A stretch of DNA of 64,000 nt, from assembly GCF_019923745.1 (NCBI RefSeq), contig NZ_JAANOG010000002.1, positions 124,001 to 188,000 on the forward strand, written 5' to 3'. The position numbers and the translations under genes are program-made. Each line of letters begins with the position of its first letter. The first letter of the stretch is position 1. The notes under the pieces were generated by a model. That model was not told the DNA's origin, did not search any database, and saw only the letters and a list, made by a program, of their open reading frames with translations. Positions 26,853 to 34,851 of the stretch are shown in pieces. The stretch is from Aquirufa aurantiipilula. GTDB taxonomy: Bacteria; Bacteroidota; Bacteroidia; Cytophagales; Spirosomataceae.

Positions 26853-27314
26853 TTAAGAGAATACTCTCAGGTTGGTACCTGTTAGGGCTGTTTTATATGT
26901 AGTTAATCCTCTACTTCCATTGGCATTTAAGCCTTTTCCATTAATGTCATACATGGCGCCATGTACTGAACAATTAAAACCACCATTCGCATAACTAATG
27001 GCAACATTTCCCTCGTGGGAACAAACTTGGGTCACTGCTGCAAAAGTGGTGGAGCTAACACGAACTACCACGATTTGATTCACAATGACAAAACCTTCAG
27101 GATTATTCAATTTGGAATAATCGGTTTTGGTTAAGTCCAGTGTAAAGTCGATACCCGTAGCTGGGGTACCTGCTTTTACGTTAGAAGAAGCAGTAACATT
27201 TTCTTCTTTTGAACATGAACTTAGGCCGGAAGCAGCACAATAAACTGCCATGAGGGAGGCTCCTTTGAATCCTAGAGACTTCAAGAATTCATTTCTGTTA
27301 AGATTGTTTTTCAT
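26853..27314 (-). CDS. Rieske [2Fe-2S] lipoprotein, copy 2
   Basis: Start 27314 gives 153 residues, beginning NRNEFLKSLGFKGASLMAV and reaching a lipobox-like SGLSSC. The compact Rieske domain carries C-S-H-E-G and, 15 residues on, C-S-V-H-G, giving the two Cys and two His that hold a [2Fe-2S] cluster. The extra disulfide cysteines of bc1-type Rieske proteins are absent, so it resembles the ferredoxin-type fold. It is a close tandem paralogue of the gene at 27401, sharing KGLNANGSRGLTTYKT. Probably a surface- or periplasm-anchored electron carrier for the cytochrome at the end of the operon. Confidence 0.9.
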   Translation of the reverse strand: MKNNLNRNEFLKSLGFKGASLMAVYCAASGLSSCSKEENVTASSNVKAGTPATGIDFTLDLTKTDYSKLNNPEGFVIVNQIVVVRVSSTTFAAVTQVCSHEGNVAISYANGGFNCSVHGAMYDINGKGLNANGSRGLTTYKTALTGTNLRVFS

Positions 27315-27400
27315 ATTATTATAGAACATAAAGGGTTATTAAACGGTTAATGTTAAACAATCTTTTTGAAAAACAATAATAATCTAGTAGAAATATAGAA

Positions 27401-27835
27401 TTAGGAGTACACTCTCAGAGAATTTCCGGTTAATGTTGTTTTATAAGTAGTTAAGCCTCTGCTTCCATTGGCATTTAGTCCTTTTCCGCTGGTATCAAAT
27501 GTCGCGCCATGCTCTGGGCAATAAAATCCTCCTCCACTGTATATGACTGCGGCTCTTCCTTCGTGGGAACAAACTTGTGTTACTGCAGCAAAAGCTGTAC
27601 TTGAAACGCGGGCCACAACCACATTTTGAGTTACCACATAAGATCCAACTGTATTAAGTTTCGAATAAGCTGCCTGACTTAAATCCAATGTGAAATCCGC
27701 TGAAGAAGAAGGGGTAATTCCTGTTTCATTTTTACATGAACTCATCGCCGAGGCTCCGCAATATACGGCAACTAAAGATGCACCTTTGAATCCCAATGAT
27801 TTAAGGAATTCGTGACGTTTAATTTTATCCGACAT
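27401..27835 (-). CDS. Rieske [2Fe-2S] lipoprotein, copy 1 (operon leader)
   Basis: 144 residues, starting KRHEFLKSLGFKGASLVAV, with a lipobox-like SAMSSC. The cluster motifs are C-S-H-E-G and C-P-E-H-G, separated by 15 residues. It is a tandem duplicate of the following gene (86 bases apart), with the same C-terminal KGLNANGSRGLTTYKT block; the second cluster motif differs (CPEHG against CSVHG). It is the first gene of the five-gene run ending at the three-module cytochrome and has a TAnnTTTG box 26 bases upstream. Confidence 0.9.
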   Translation of the reverse strand: MSDKIKRHEFLKSLGFKGASLVAVYCGASAMSSCKNETGITPSSSADFTLDLSQAAYSKLNTVGSYVVTQNVVVARVSSTAFAAVTQVCSHEGRAAVIYSGGGFYCPEHGATFDTSGKGLNANGSRGLTTYKTTLTGNSLRVYS

Positions 27836-27860
27836 AATTTGACAAGGGGTTTATAATGCT

Positions 27861-27868
27861 CAAAACTA
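27861..27868 (-). promoter_or_regulatory. Promoter box of the Rieske operon
   Basis: TAGTTTTG on the - strand is a perfect TAnnTTTG; 19 bases upstream is TTA in place of TTG. A small inverted repeat (CAATC/GATTG, 27871-27884) lies just upstream of the box. The rest of the 255-base divergent region to the FGE gene shows only a short hairpin (ATCGG/CCGAT, 27946-27965) and no reading frame. Confidence 0.5.
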
Positions 27869-28090
27869 CTCAATCAAACGATTGTTTTAACTGATCGATA
27901 TCAGGTATTGAAATGATTTAGATGAATGAGAGGAACATGGCTAGCATCGGGCAAACTGTGCCGATTTTTGTAATAGAATGGTAAATCAATCTTCTGTGAT
28001 TTATTTCAAAATGAAATTAATTGGTTTATGTGTTTAGTTTCTGTTATTTTCCCTACGCGTTAGGCTATATGTTTCAATGAATAGATACCA

Positions 28091-29218
28091 ATGATTACTG
28101 TAGAGAGAAGAGTTTTTATATTTTTACTCATGTTATGTTTGCCATATTTTTTAGTGGCGCAATTGAGTCAGCGTCAGAAGGATTCATTGGCTGCTTGTCA
28201 TGTGCCAATGCCCTCCAAAAGGGGATTAGTCAAGGCTAATTTGATTCAAAAAAATCCGGTCAAAGCTACCATCGTGCAGGGAATGAAGAAAATCCCAGCA
28301 GGTGTGTTTGATATGGGAGCTCATGATGAAAAAGGTCGAACTGATGAATATCCTGTACATCGTGTTGCAGTAAAGTCGTTTTGGATGGATGAAACCGAAG
28401 TGACTAACGCCCAATTTGCTGCATTTGTACTAGCTACTGGATATGTGACTACCGCAGAAAAAGCCATATCATGGGAAGAATTAAAAAAGCAAGTACCCGA
28501 AGGTACACCACGGCCTCCTGATTCCTTATTAGCACCTAGTTCCTTGGTTTTTGTACCTACAACTGGTCCAGTAAATTTAGCGGATTATAGCCAATGGTGG
28601 CAATTTGTTCGAGGGGCTGATTGGCGTCATCCAGAAGGCCCACATTCCTCCATAGTGGGTAAAGAAAATCATCCTGTTGTACAAGTATCTTGGGATGATG
28701 CACAAGCTTATGCTCGTTGGGCGGGAAAAAGATTGCCCACTGAGGCAGAATGGGAATGGGCCGCACGTGGGGGTTTGAAGAATGCCGAATTTCCTTGGGG
28801 GGCTGAACCGATTGAATCGGGACTTTTTAAGGCCAACACTTGGCAAGGTAAATTTCCTTACAAGGATGAAGCTAAAGATGGATATCTGCATACAACGGCA
28901 CCAGTTAAACAATTTGCCGCCAACGGATTTGGATTATTTGATATAGCAGGAAACGTTTGGGAATGGTGCTCCGATAATTACCGCCATGATTACTACGCCA
29001 CGTTAAAAAAGAAAGGAAGTCTTGTTCAAAATCCCAAAGGACCCCTAAATAGTTACGATCCTGACGAACCAGGCATTCCTAAAAAAGTGATGCGCGGTGG
29101 TTCTTTTTTATGCAATGATTCTTATTGTGCATCTTATCGTAGTTCCGCTCGCATGAAATCTAGTCCAGATTCTGGTCTCATGCATACTGGATTTCGCTGC
29201 GTGAAGGACTTTAACTGA
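28091..29218 (+). CDS. Exported formylglycine-generating enzyme (FGE-sulfatase domain, SUMF1-like)
   Basis: 375 residues with an N-terminal signal peptide (FIFLLMLCLPYFLVAQ). The FGE fold is shown by IPAGVFDMGAHDEKGRTDEYPVH, DETEVTNAQFAAFV, VSWDDAQAYARWAGKRLPTEAEWEWAARGG, GNVWEWCSDNY and the terminal GFRCVKDF. The catalytic cysteine pair is present: Cys341 and Cys346 in GSFLCNDSYCASYRSSARM, matching the copper-binding pair of true FGEs, so it should oxidise sulfatase cysteines to formylglycine. Many family members lack this pair and are not FGEs. Its likely client is the double sulfatase at 21260, which carries two C-x-[AP]-x-R sites. It may alternatively mature sulfatases elsewhere. Confidence 0.92.
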   Translation: MITVERRVFIFLLMLCLPYFLVAQLSQRQKDSLAACHVPMPSKRGLVKANLIQKNPVKATIVQGMKKIPAGVFDMGAHDEKGRTDEYPVHRVAVKSFWMDETEVTNAQFAAFVLATGYVTTAEKAISWEELKKQVPEGTPRPPDSLLAPSSLVFVPTTGPVNLADYSQWWQFVRGADWRHPEGPHSSIVGKENHPVVQVSWDDAQAYARWAGKRLPTEAEWEWAARGGLKNAEFPWGAEPIESGLFKANTWQGKFPYKDEAKDGYLHTTAPVKQFAANGFGLFDIAGNVWEWCSDNYRHDYYATLKKKGSLVQNPKGPLNSYDPDEPGIPKKVMRGGSFLCNDSYCASYRSSARMKSSPDSGLMHTGFRCVKDFN

Positions 29219-29255
29219 GCTACTGAAAAATCAAACAATTAAATCTTTGAATGAT

Positions 29256-29351
29256 TTATTCGAGAATTTGTCTTTCCAACATGGTGTAAAGGGTGAAAGT
29301 TGGTAAATGAATTACCAAAATGTACAGGGTAGTTAATAAGATTTTTTTCAT
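29256..29351 (-). CDS. Possible 31-residue hydrophobic small protein
   Basis: On the - strand an ATG (29351) opens a 31-codon frame, starting MKKILLTTLYILVIHLP and ending LERQILE before TAA. The sequence has a basic start, a hydrophobic stretch and a polar end, as in small membrane peptides. It lies alone in the 297-base gap after the FGE gene and before the terminator of the barrel gene. A TAGCTTTA box lies about 20 bases upstream without a clear TTG partner. Real expression is uncertain. Confidence 0.3.
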   Translation of the reverse strand: MKKILLTTLYILVIHLPTFTLYTMLERQILE

Positions 29352-29416
29352 CCTTAGGTTTTTTGTTTTAAAGCTATGTCAAATTGTGATAGAGTAAATA
29401 CTACGTATTTGCTTAC

Positions 29417-29452
29417 AAAACAACAAGGGCGAACCTAGATTCGCCCTTGTTG
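29417..29452 (-). terminator. Terminator of the TonB-dependent receptor gene
   Basis: CAACAAGGGCGAA and TTCGCCCTTGTTG form a 13-bp stem (29421-29452) with loop CCTAGA. On the - strand it is followed by TTTT, and it lies just after the barrel gene's stop. Confidence 0.8.
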
Positions 29453-29515
29453 GAGAGTTAAAAACTGTTAAGCATTAACATCTTTTAAGAAATTGATTAT
29501 TAGTCGCTTAGTATT

Positions 29516-31963
29516 TTAATTGGCACCTTTAACACGACCTTTTTCATCATCCAAGCCTGTATTTCTATTGCGTGCCCCTTTCACAGCCGTATTACCAAAT
29601 CGATAGGTGAAATTGAATCGAACGACACGTGTATCATTTCTATTTCTAACAGTAATATCAATGTCGCTGTATTTAATCGTTGCCATTGGGTTTTGAGTAT
29701 ACAAGATATCACTAGCATTCAAACGTATTGTTCCTTTTTTGTTGAAGACTGATTTTTGAATCCCAACGTTCAATGAACCTCCTGGGCCAAAATTAAAGGC
29801 TTGATCCAATCCTCCAGAGAAATACTGTCCACCCATTTCTAATTTGATACCATTATTCAAACTAAAGGTATGGTTGGAGTTGATGTAAAACATATTTCCT
29901 ACTGGATTGATTTGTGCTTGATCTACTTTACCAGTTAATTCATTGCGATTCAATTGGATATCGGTATTACTTGTCCACCATTTCGTTACTGGGATAGGTA
30001 ATGAGAAGCTTAAACTATAAGACGTTCTTTGAGCTAAGTTTGCGGATGTTTGATAGGTCTTGCGGGCTTCCGTATCTTGTTTCAATAATTGAGTGATTAC
30101 ATCATCGGTATGACTATAGCCAAAAGTGGTATTGAATGCCCCTTTGAATGTATGTGTTAATTCAAATGAGTTGGTTAATTGTGGCATCAACATCGGGTTA
30201 CCTACTTGGTAGGTATAATTATCCAAGAAGAAAATGAAAGGATTTAAGTCGGAATAACCTGGACGATTAATTCTACGGCTGTAGTTTAAACCAAAAGTAT
30301 GATTTTTGTTTGCTTCATATTGAACAAAGGCACTTGGGAATAATTGTTTGTAGTCGCGGTGGAAAGAAGAATCTGAAGCGGCATTTCCATAAGCCATTGA
30401 TTTTCCATCAGCAATTGTCCATTCCCCACGTAAACCAATCTGATAGCTCCATTTGCCTAATTTGCGTTCTGTATTTAGGTAAACAGCATGGATTTGTTCT
30501 TCATACATAAAGCGGTTGCTTTGTTTGTTTAAGAAAGTATAGTCGACATCGCCAGCTGTTTTTCCTCTAAATTGAAGGTCATTATCTGTTTTTACATAGC
30601 TAGATTTCACTCCCATTCCCCATTTACTGGTTTTACTGATTGGTAACACATAATCAGATTTGAAAGAGTATTGATCAATGTTTGAGAATGCCCCTGTTCG
30701 TAAAAGAGAGTCGTTTTTGATTTTATTAAACTCAGAACCATACCATTGCGTCAAATAATCATTTTGGTTTTTGTCGACATAACGTGCATAATCTAAATCA
30801 ATAGTTAATTCTTTTCCTGTACTATCAAATGTATGTTTGAAGTTGACGTTATTGGCAAAGTTATGGAATGGATTATCCATGGTGTTGTAAGTATCTAATT
30901 TACTCATGATTGCATTGGTAGCCAGATTACGTTGCGTAGATTGATTTAAACCATTATTTAAATTTGTTTGGTTTAATCCTCCTGAAAATAATATACCTAA
31001 GGTCGTTTTTTTGTTGACAGTCCAGTCTGCACCTACTTTTATAGAAGTATAAGTGCCTTTGAAAGGGAAATCGGTTGTAGAATTCCAAACTTCATTTTGG
31101 GCACGAAAGTAGCGAGTGATGTTGTTTTGTTGAAGGTTGTTTCTTCCAAAATACGAGGCGTTACCGAAGATGTTCCAACCGTTATTGCGGTAATTTAAAT
31201 TTAAACCTGCGCTTGAACGAGTATAAACCCCTTGACCGATAGTTCCGTTTACAGATCCATTCATTCCCATATTAACATTCTTCTTCATTTTGATGTTGAT
31301 AATACCTGCTGTACCAGCGGCATCGTATTTAGAAGAGGGGTTGGTCATGATTTCCAATTGTGAAATTTGATCAGCGGATAGATTACGTAAGAAGTTGCTC
31401 AAATCATTTCCTGATAAATAAGAAATTTTACCATCAATCATGACTTTGACTCCTTGCTTTCCTCGTAAGCTGATGTTACCGTCTTTGTCAACAATAACTC
31501 CTGGCGAGCGTTCTAATACTTCCATGGCCGAATTACCAGCCGCCATAACGGAGTTTTCAACATTGACTACGGTCTTGTCTAATTGTCTTTCGATAAATGG
31601 TTTAGTCGCTTTAACTACTACTTCATTTAATTGGGTAGAAATTGGTTCTAGGGTAATAATGCCCAAATCCAATTGGGTGGTCGCATTGACTTCTCCTAAT
31701 TTTTTAGAATAGGCTTTATAGCCCGTAAATTGAATTTTTAGCGTAAAGTTTCCTTGGGGTAAAGCGTTTGCTTTTAATTCACCGTTTTCATCAGTGATAA
31801 ATCCTTTTACCAAAGTGGAGTCCATGGTTTTTCTTAATAATACAGAGGCAAAAGGAACCGGCTGATTTTTTTCATCTCGGATTTTTGCAGAAAGTCCATT
31901 ATCAGCAAATGCGAGGAGCGGGGCAAGAATGGAAAATAGGGTTGATAGAATAAAAGTTTTCAT
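29516..31963 (-). CDS. TonB-dependent receptor with outer-membrane beta-barrel (OMP_b-brl_3 type)
   Basis: 815 residues with a signal peptide (FILSTLFSILAPLLAFA). A carboxypeptidase-D-regulatory-like domain occupies about 22-105 (AKIRDEKNQPVPFASVLLRKTMDSTLVKGF), followed by a plug domain (about 115-225: MEVLERSPGVIVDKDGNISLRGKQGVKVMIDGK) and a large barrel rich in NYR and YSRR segments (LNYSRRINRPGYSDLNPFIFF). No SusD partner is adjacent, so it belongs to the stand-alone receptor family in Bacteroidota; its ligand (siderophore, peptide or metal complex) is unknown. The C-terminus ends in a polar tail (GLDDEKGRVKGAN) instead of the usual aromatic residue. Confidence 0.9.
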   Translation of the reverse strand: MKTFILSTLFSILAPLLAFADNGLSAKIRDEKNQPVPFASVLLRKTMDSTLVKGFITDENGELKANALPQGNFTLKIQFTGYKAYSKKLGEVNATTQLDLGIITLEPISTQLNEVVVKATKPFIERQLDKTVVNVENSVMAAGNSAMEVLERSPGVIVDKDGNISLRGKQGVKVMIDGKISYLSGNDLSNFLRNLSADQISQLEIMTNPSSKYDAAGTAGIINIKMKKNVNMGMNGSVNGTIGQGVYTRSSAGLNLNYRNNGWNIFGNASYFGRNNLQQNNITRYFRAQNEVWNSTTDFPFKGTYTSIKVGADWTVNKKTTLGILFSGGLNQTNLNNGLNQSTQRNLATNAIMSKLDTYNTMDNPFHNFANNVNFKHTFDSTGKELTIDLDYARYVDKNQNDYLTQWYGSEFNKIKNDSLLRTGAFSNIDQYSFKSDYVLPISKTSKWGMGVKSSYVKTDNDLQFRGKTAGDVDYTFLNKQSNRFMYEEQIHAVYLNTERKLGKWSYQIGLRGEWTIADGKSMAYGNAASDSSFHRDYKQLFPSAFVQYEANKNHTFGLNYSRRINRPGYSDLNPFIFFLDNYTYQVGNPMLMPQLTNSFELTHTFKGAFNTTFGYSHTDDVITQLLKQDTEARKTYQTSANLAQRTSYSLSFSLPIPVTKWWTSNTDIQLNRNELTGKVDQAQINPVGNMFYINSNHTFSLNNGIKLEMGGQYFSGGLDQAFNFGPGGSLNVGIQKSVFNKKGTIRLNASDILYTQNPMATIKYSDIDITVRNRNDTRVVRFNFTYRFGNTAVKGARNRNTGLDDEKGRVKGAN

Positions 31964-32057
31964 TAGGCGGATTGAATTGTTTTTTGGTTGTTTAACAGAG
32001 AACGAGTCGTAGATGCCAACATGAGCCCTAGGGTTGCATGTCTCTCTTTTGACAATG

Positions 32058-32091
32058 CAAAACTATACTAGGTACTTTGTTATACATAGTA
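32058..32091 (-). promoter_or_regulatory. Promoter box with overlapping inverted repeat upstream of the receptor gene
   Basis: TAGTTTTG on the - strand (32065-32058) is a perfect TAnnTTTG box, without a TTG at the expected distance. Immediately upstream, TACTAGGTA (32066-32074) and TACATAGTA (32083-32091) form a 9-bp inverted repeat with one mismatch and an 8-base spacer, placed where an operator would sit. The rest of the 331-base gap (31964-32294) holds an approximately 90-base leader and repeat copy 3. Confidence 0.4.
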
Positions 32092-32232
32092 CTATATGAT
32101 AAACAATAAAATGATTTGGATGAGTGGTAAATAGCTAGGGCAAAAGATAAAATGCCTATAAGGATAGGGTATAATTGATTATCAATAAATTGGACAATAG
32201 ATATGAATTCTTATTCGTTTGGCATGTAAAAA

Positions 32233-32271
32233 AACAACGCTGGCAAGGTTCCAAACCTTGACAGCGTTGTT
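32233..32271. repeat. Intergenic palindromic repeat, copy 3 (33-bp core with extended stem)
   Basis: Core 32236-32268: AACGCTGGCAAGGTT, centre CCA, AACCTTGACAGCGTT, arms pairing except at position 8. Here the stem extends 3 more pairs on each side (AAC / GTT). It lies 27 bases after the stop of the sugar dehydrogenase gene on the - strand, upstream of the receptor gene. Confidence 0.85.
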
Positions 32272-32294
32272 TCAAACAATCCAAAAATTTTAGC

Positions 32295-33707
32295 TTACTG
32301 TGGTCTCAAACGGAAAACCATACCTGGGTTTTCTACCCCTACATACAAAAATCCATCCACACCCATTTTTACATTACGCATGCGGCCTAGGTTAACCAGT
32401 ACTTTTTCTTGCGAAACGACTTTGTTATTCTTAACCACTACTCGGTTCATGTAATTAAAGCGTAAAGAGCCGATCATTAAATTACCTTTCCAAGCTGGGT
32501 ATTTATCGCTATTGACAAAAGCTAAACCAGAAGGAGCAATGGATGGTAGATAATAAGTGATGGGTTGCTCCATGCCTTCTTTCTTCGAAATGCTGGTGAT
32601 GGGTTTACCATCATAATTAATTCCATAAGAAATCGTTGGCCAACCATAATTCTTACCCGCTTGGATAATGTTGATTTCATCTCCTCCGCGAGGACCATGT
32701 TCTGTTTCCCAGATGTCTCCTGTAGATGGATTCAGGGTTAAGCCTTGCGGGTTTCTTTGGCCATAGGAATAAATGCTATGGTGAAATTTAGCTTTATCCT
32801 TTCCAACAAATGGATTGTCTTTTGGAATACTACCATCATCATTTAAACGGTGAATTTTACCATTATCATTATCGGTTTCTTGAGGGAATACTTTTTCCAT
32901 TCCTCTTTCACCTACACTAAAGAATAAATATCCTTGTTTATCGAAGGCTATACGTGAACCAAAGTGGTGGAAAGTCTTTGTATAAGGAAGGGATTCAAAA
33001 ATGTCTTGTGATTCAACCCACTCGTTGTTTTTGATTTTACCTCGTACAATTCCCGTAGCAGTGACTGTTTGTCCACCTTCGGTTTTAAATTTGGAATACG
33101 ACATATAAACCCATCCGTTGGCAGCATAATTAGGATGTAAAACGACATCCAATAAGCCACCCTGACCTTTTGCCATCACAGCTGGGGTTCCTTTAATGGC
33201 AGTTTTATGTTGTTTTTGGTCTACCAAATACAAAGTGCCTGCACGGTCTGTTACTAAATAATCCTTGTTAGGTAATTGTGCAAATCCCCATGGACTTTCT
33301 AAACCAGTAACAATGGTATCCAATACCACAGTCATTCCTTCTGATTTGAAAACATTGGAACTCGGCTTATTGGCAAATTTATATTGATCTACACTAGCTA
33401 ATTTCTCGGTAATTAAATCGGCTAATTTTTCAATATCCTTGGCACTTAACGCTGCTTTCCAGGATGGCATACCTAAATCTGCATAGCCATTGGTGATGGA
33501 TGCAATCAATTCAGGTTTACTTTTTCCGTGTTTCCAAGTACGATCCACAAAAGCATCAACCTTTTCTCCATGGCAACTGGAACAATATTGGGTATAGGTT
33601 TTTTCCGTGGATTCATCCACTAAAGCTTTTTTAGGAGCATTGGTTAAAGACATGATGCTGATGGATGCCACCGCAATTCCGCCCAAAATACTGAGTCTTT
33701 TATGCAT
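32295..33707 (-). CDS. Periplasmic PQQ-type aldose sugar dehydrogenase with N-terminal cytochrome c
   Basis: 470 residues. A signal peptide or anchor (LSILGGIAVASISIMSLTNA) leads into a small cytochrome c domain with C42-SSC-H46 and a Met in GYADLGMPSWKAAL as likely ligand. The soluble glucose/sorbosone dehydrogenase propeller follows (about 120-470): VTGLESPWGFAQLPN, GQGGLLDVVLHPNY, HHFGSRIAFDKQGYLFFSVGERG and TEHGPRGGDEINII, the last containing the catalytic and metal-site region of the Asd/YliI family. The haem is N-terminal here but C-terminal in the protein at 13358, so the two fusions arose separately. It should oxidise aldoses and hand electrons to its own haem. Monocistronic. Confidence 0.92.
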   Translation of the reverse strand: MHKRLSILGGIAVASISIMSLTNAPKKALVDESTEKTYTQYCSSCHGEKVDAFVDRTWKHGKSKPELIASITNGYADLGMPSWKAALSAKDIEKLADLITEKLASVDQYKFANKPSSNVFKSEGMTVVLDTIVTGLESPWGFAQLPNKDYLVTDRAGTLYLVDQKQHKTAIKGTPAVMAKGQGGLLDVVLHPNYAANGWVYMSYSKFKTEGGQTVTATGIVRGKIKNNEWVESQDIFESLPYTKTFHHFGSRIAFDKQGYLFFSVGERGMEKVFPQETDNDNGKIHRLNDDGSIPKDNPFVGKDKAKFHHSIYSYGQRNPQGLTLNPSTGDIWETEHGPRGGDEINIIQAGKNYGWPTISYGINYDGKPITSISKKEGMEQPITYYLPSIAPSGLAFVNSDKYPAWKGNLMIGSLRFNYMNRVVVKNNKVVSQEKVLVNLGRMRNVKMGVDGFLYVGVENPGMVFRLRPQ

Positions 33708-33853
33708 TTTAGTAAAATTAAAGGGTCAATTTTCTTTTCAATTCTAGCACTAAGCTAAAAATAATTTGTCGAAATTTTATCTAGGTCTATCGGCTTAAAA
33801 AAGAGGAAGATTTCTAGATTTTTTTTACATTACAGTTTCAAACCTATTAAATC

Positions 33854-34831
33854 ATGAAAAAGTTTCTATTGATTTGCCTTGGGCTAATCTCTTGGAGTGT
33901 TTCCGCGCAGGATTCATCCAATTCTTGGAACATCATCACATCACAGCAAGCTGCCCAAAAAAGACATGAAAGCTCCATGGTGGAATGCGATGGAAAATTT
34001 TATGCTTTAGGTGGAAGAGGAAAAAGACCCATAGAGGAATTTGATCCCAAAACCTCTAATTGGACCGTCTTAGCGGATGCCCCGATGGAATTCCATCATT
34101 TTCAGGCTATTTCTTTTCAGCATGAAATTTATGTGATTGGAGCACTAACAGGAAACTATCCTCACGAAAAACCTATTCCACAGTTTTTGATATTTAACCC
34201 TAAAACGAAAACTTGGAGAGAGGGAGCCTCCATTCCGACAGATCGATTGAGAGGCTCTGTTGGCGTTTTTACACGAGGCCATAAAATTTATTTAGTTGCT
34301 GGTATTATTGATGGCCATTATGATGGACATGTTAGTTGGTTTGATGAATATGATACCCAAACGAATACTTGGAAAAAACTTCCCGATGCACCTAGAGCGC
34401 GAGATCATTTCCAGGCTGTGATGGTTGGCAAAGATAAAGCCTATGTGGCGGGTGGTCGTACCTCTCATGCCAAGATTGGTAAAGTACTTGATCTTTGCAT
34501 CAAGGAAGTGGATGTTTTCGATTTCAAAAGCAATCAATGGTCTACGCTTGCGGAAGGTCTTCCGACCTTACGTGCTGGTACTTCTTCCATTGCCAAAGGT
34601 CCTTTTCTCGTGGTTATGAATGGAGAAAGTGTCAAACAAGTTCCTGCCCATTCTGAAGTGGAAGTTTTGGATACTCGAACGGGAACTTGGTCTAGTTTAC
34701 CCAATCTTCTGCAAGGAAGACATGGTACAGGGGTGGTATATTGGAAAGGTAAAATATATGTAGTTGCAGGTAGCGCCAACCGTGGTGGAGGGCCAGAACT
34801 CAATGAAATGGAATCCTTATCGTGGAAATAA
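33854..34831 (+). CDS. Secreted kelch-repeat beta-propeller protein
   Basis: 325 residues with a signal peptide (FLLICLGLISWSVSAQ). About six kelch repeats are visible by the recurring pattern of paired glycines, Tyr and Trp about 6 residues later: GKFYALGGRG...NWTVL, HEIYVIGAL...TWREG, HKIYLVAGI...TWKKL, DKAYVAGGR...QWSTL and GKIYVVAGS. This is the fold of galactose-oxidase central domains, but the catalytic copper residues cannot be assigned. It ends 20 bases before the DUF1549/DUF1553 gene and probably starts the five-gene operon. Confidence 0.87.
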   Translation: MKKFLLICLGLISWSVSAQDSSNSWNIITSQQAAQKRHESSMVECDGKFYALGGRGKRPIEEFDPKTSNWTVLADAPMEFHHFQAISFQHEIYVIGALTGNYPHEKPIPQFLIFNPKTKTWREGASIPTDRLRGSVGVFTRGHKIYLVAGIIDGHYDGHVSWFDEYDTQTNTWKKLPDAPRARDHFQAVMVGKDKAYVAGGRTSHAKIGKVLDLCIKEVDVFDFKSNQWSTLAEGLPTLRAGTSSIAKGPFLVVMNGESVKQVPAHSEVEVLDTRTGTWSSLPNLLQGRHGTGVVYWKGKIYVVAGSANRGGGPELNEMESLSWK

Positions 34832-34851
34832 TCGAAAAAAACAGGATAAAT

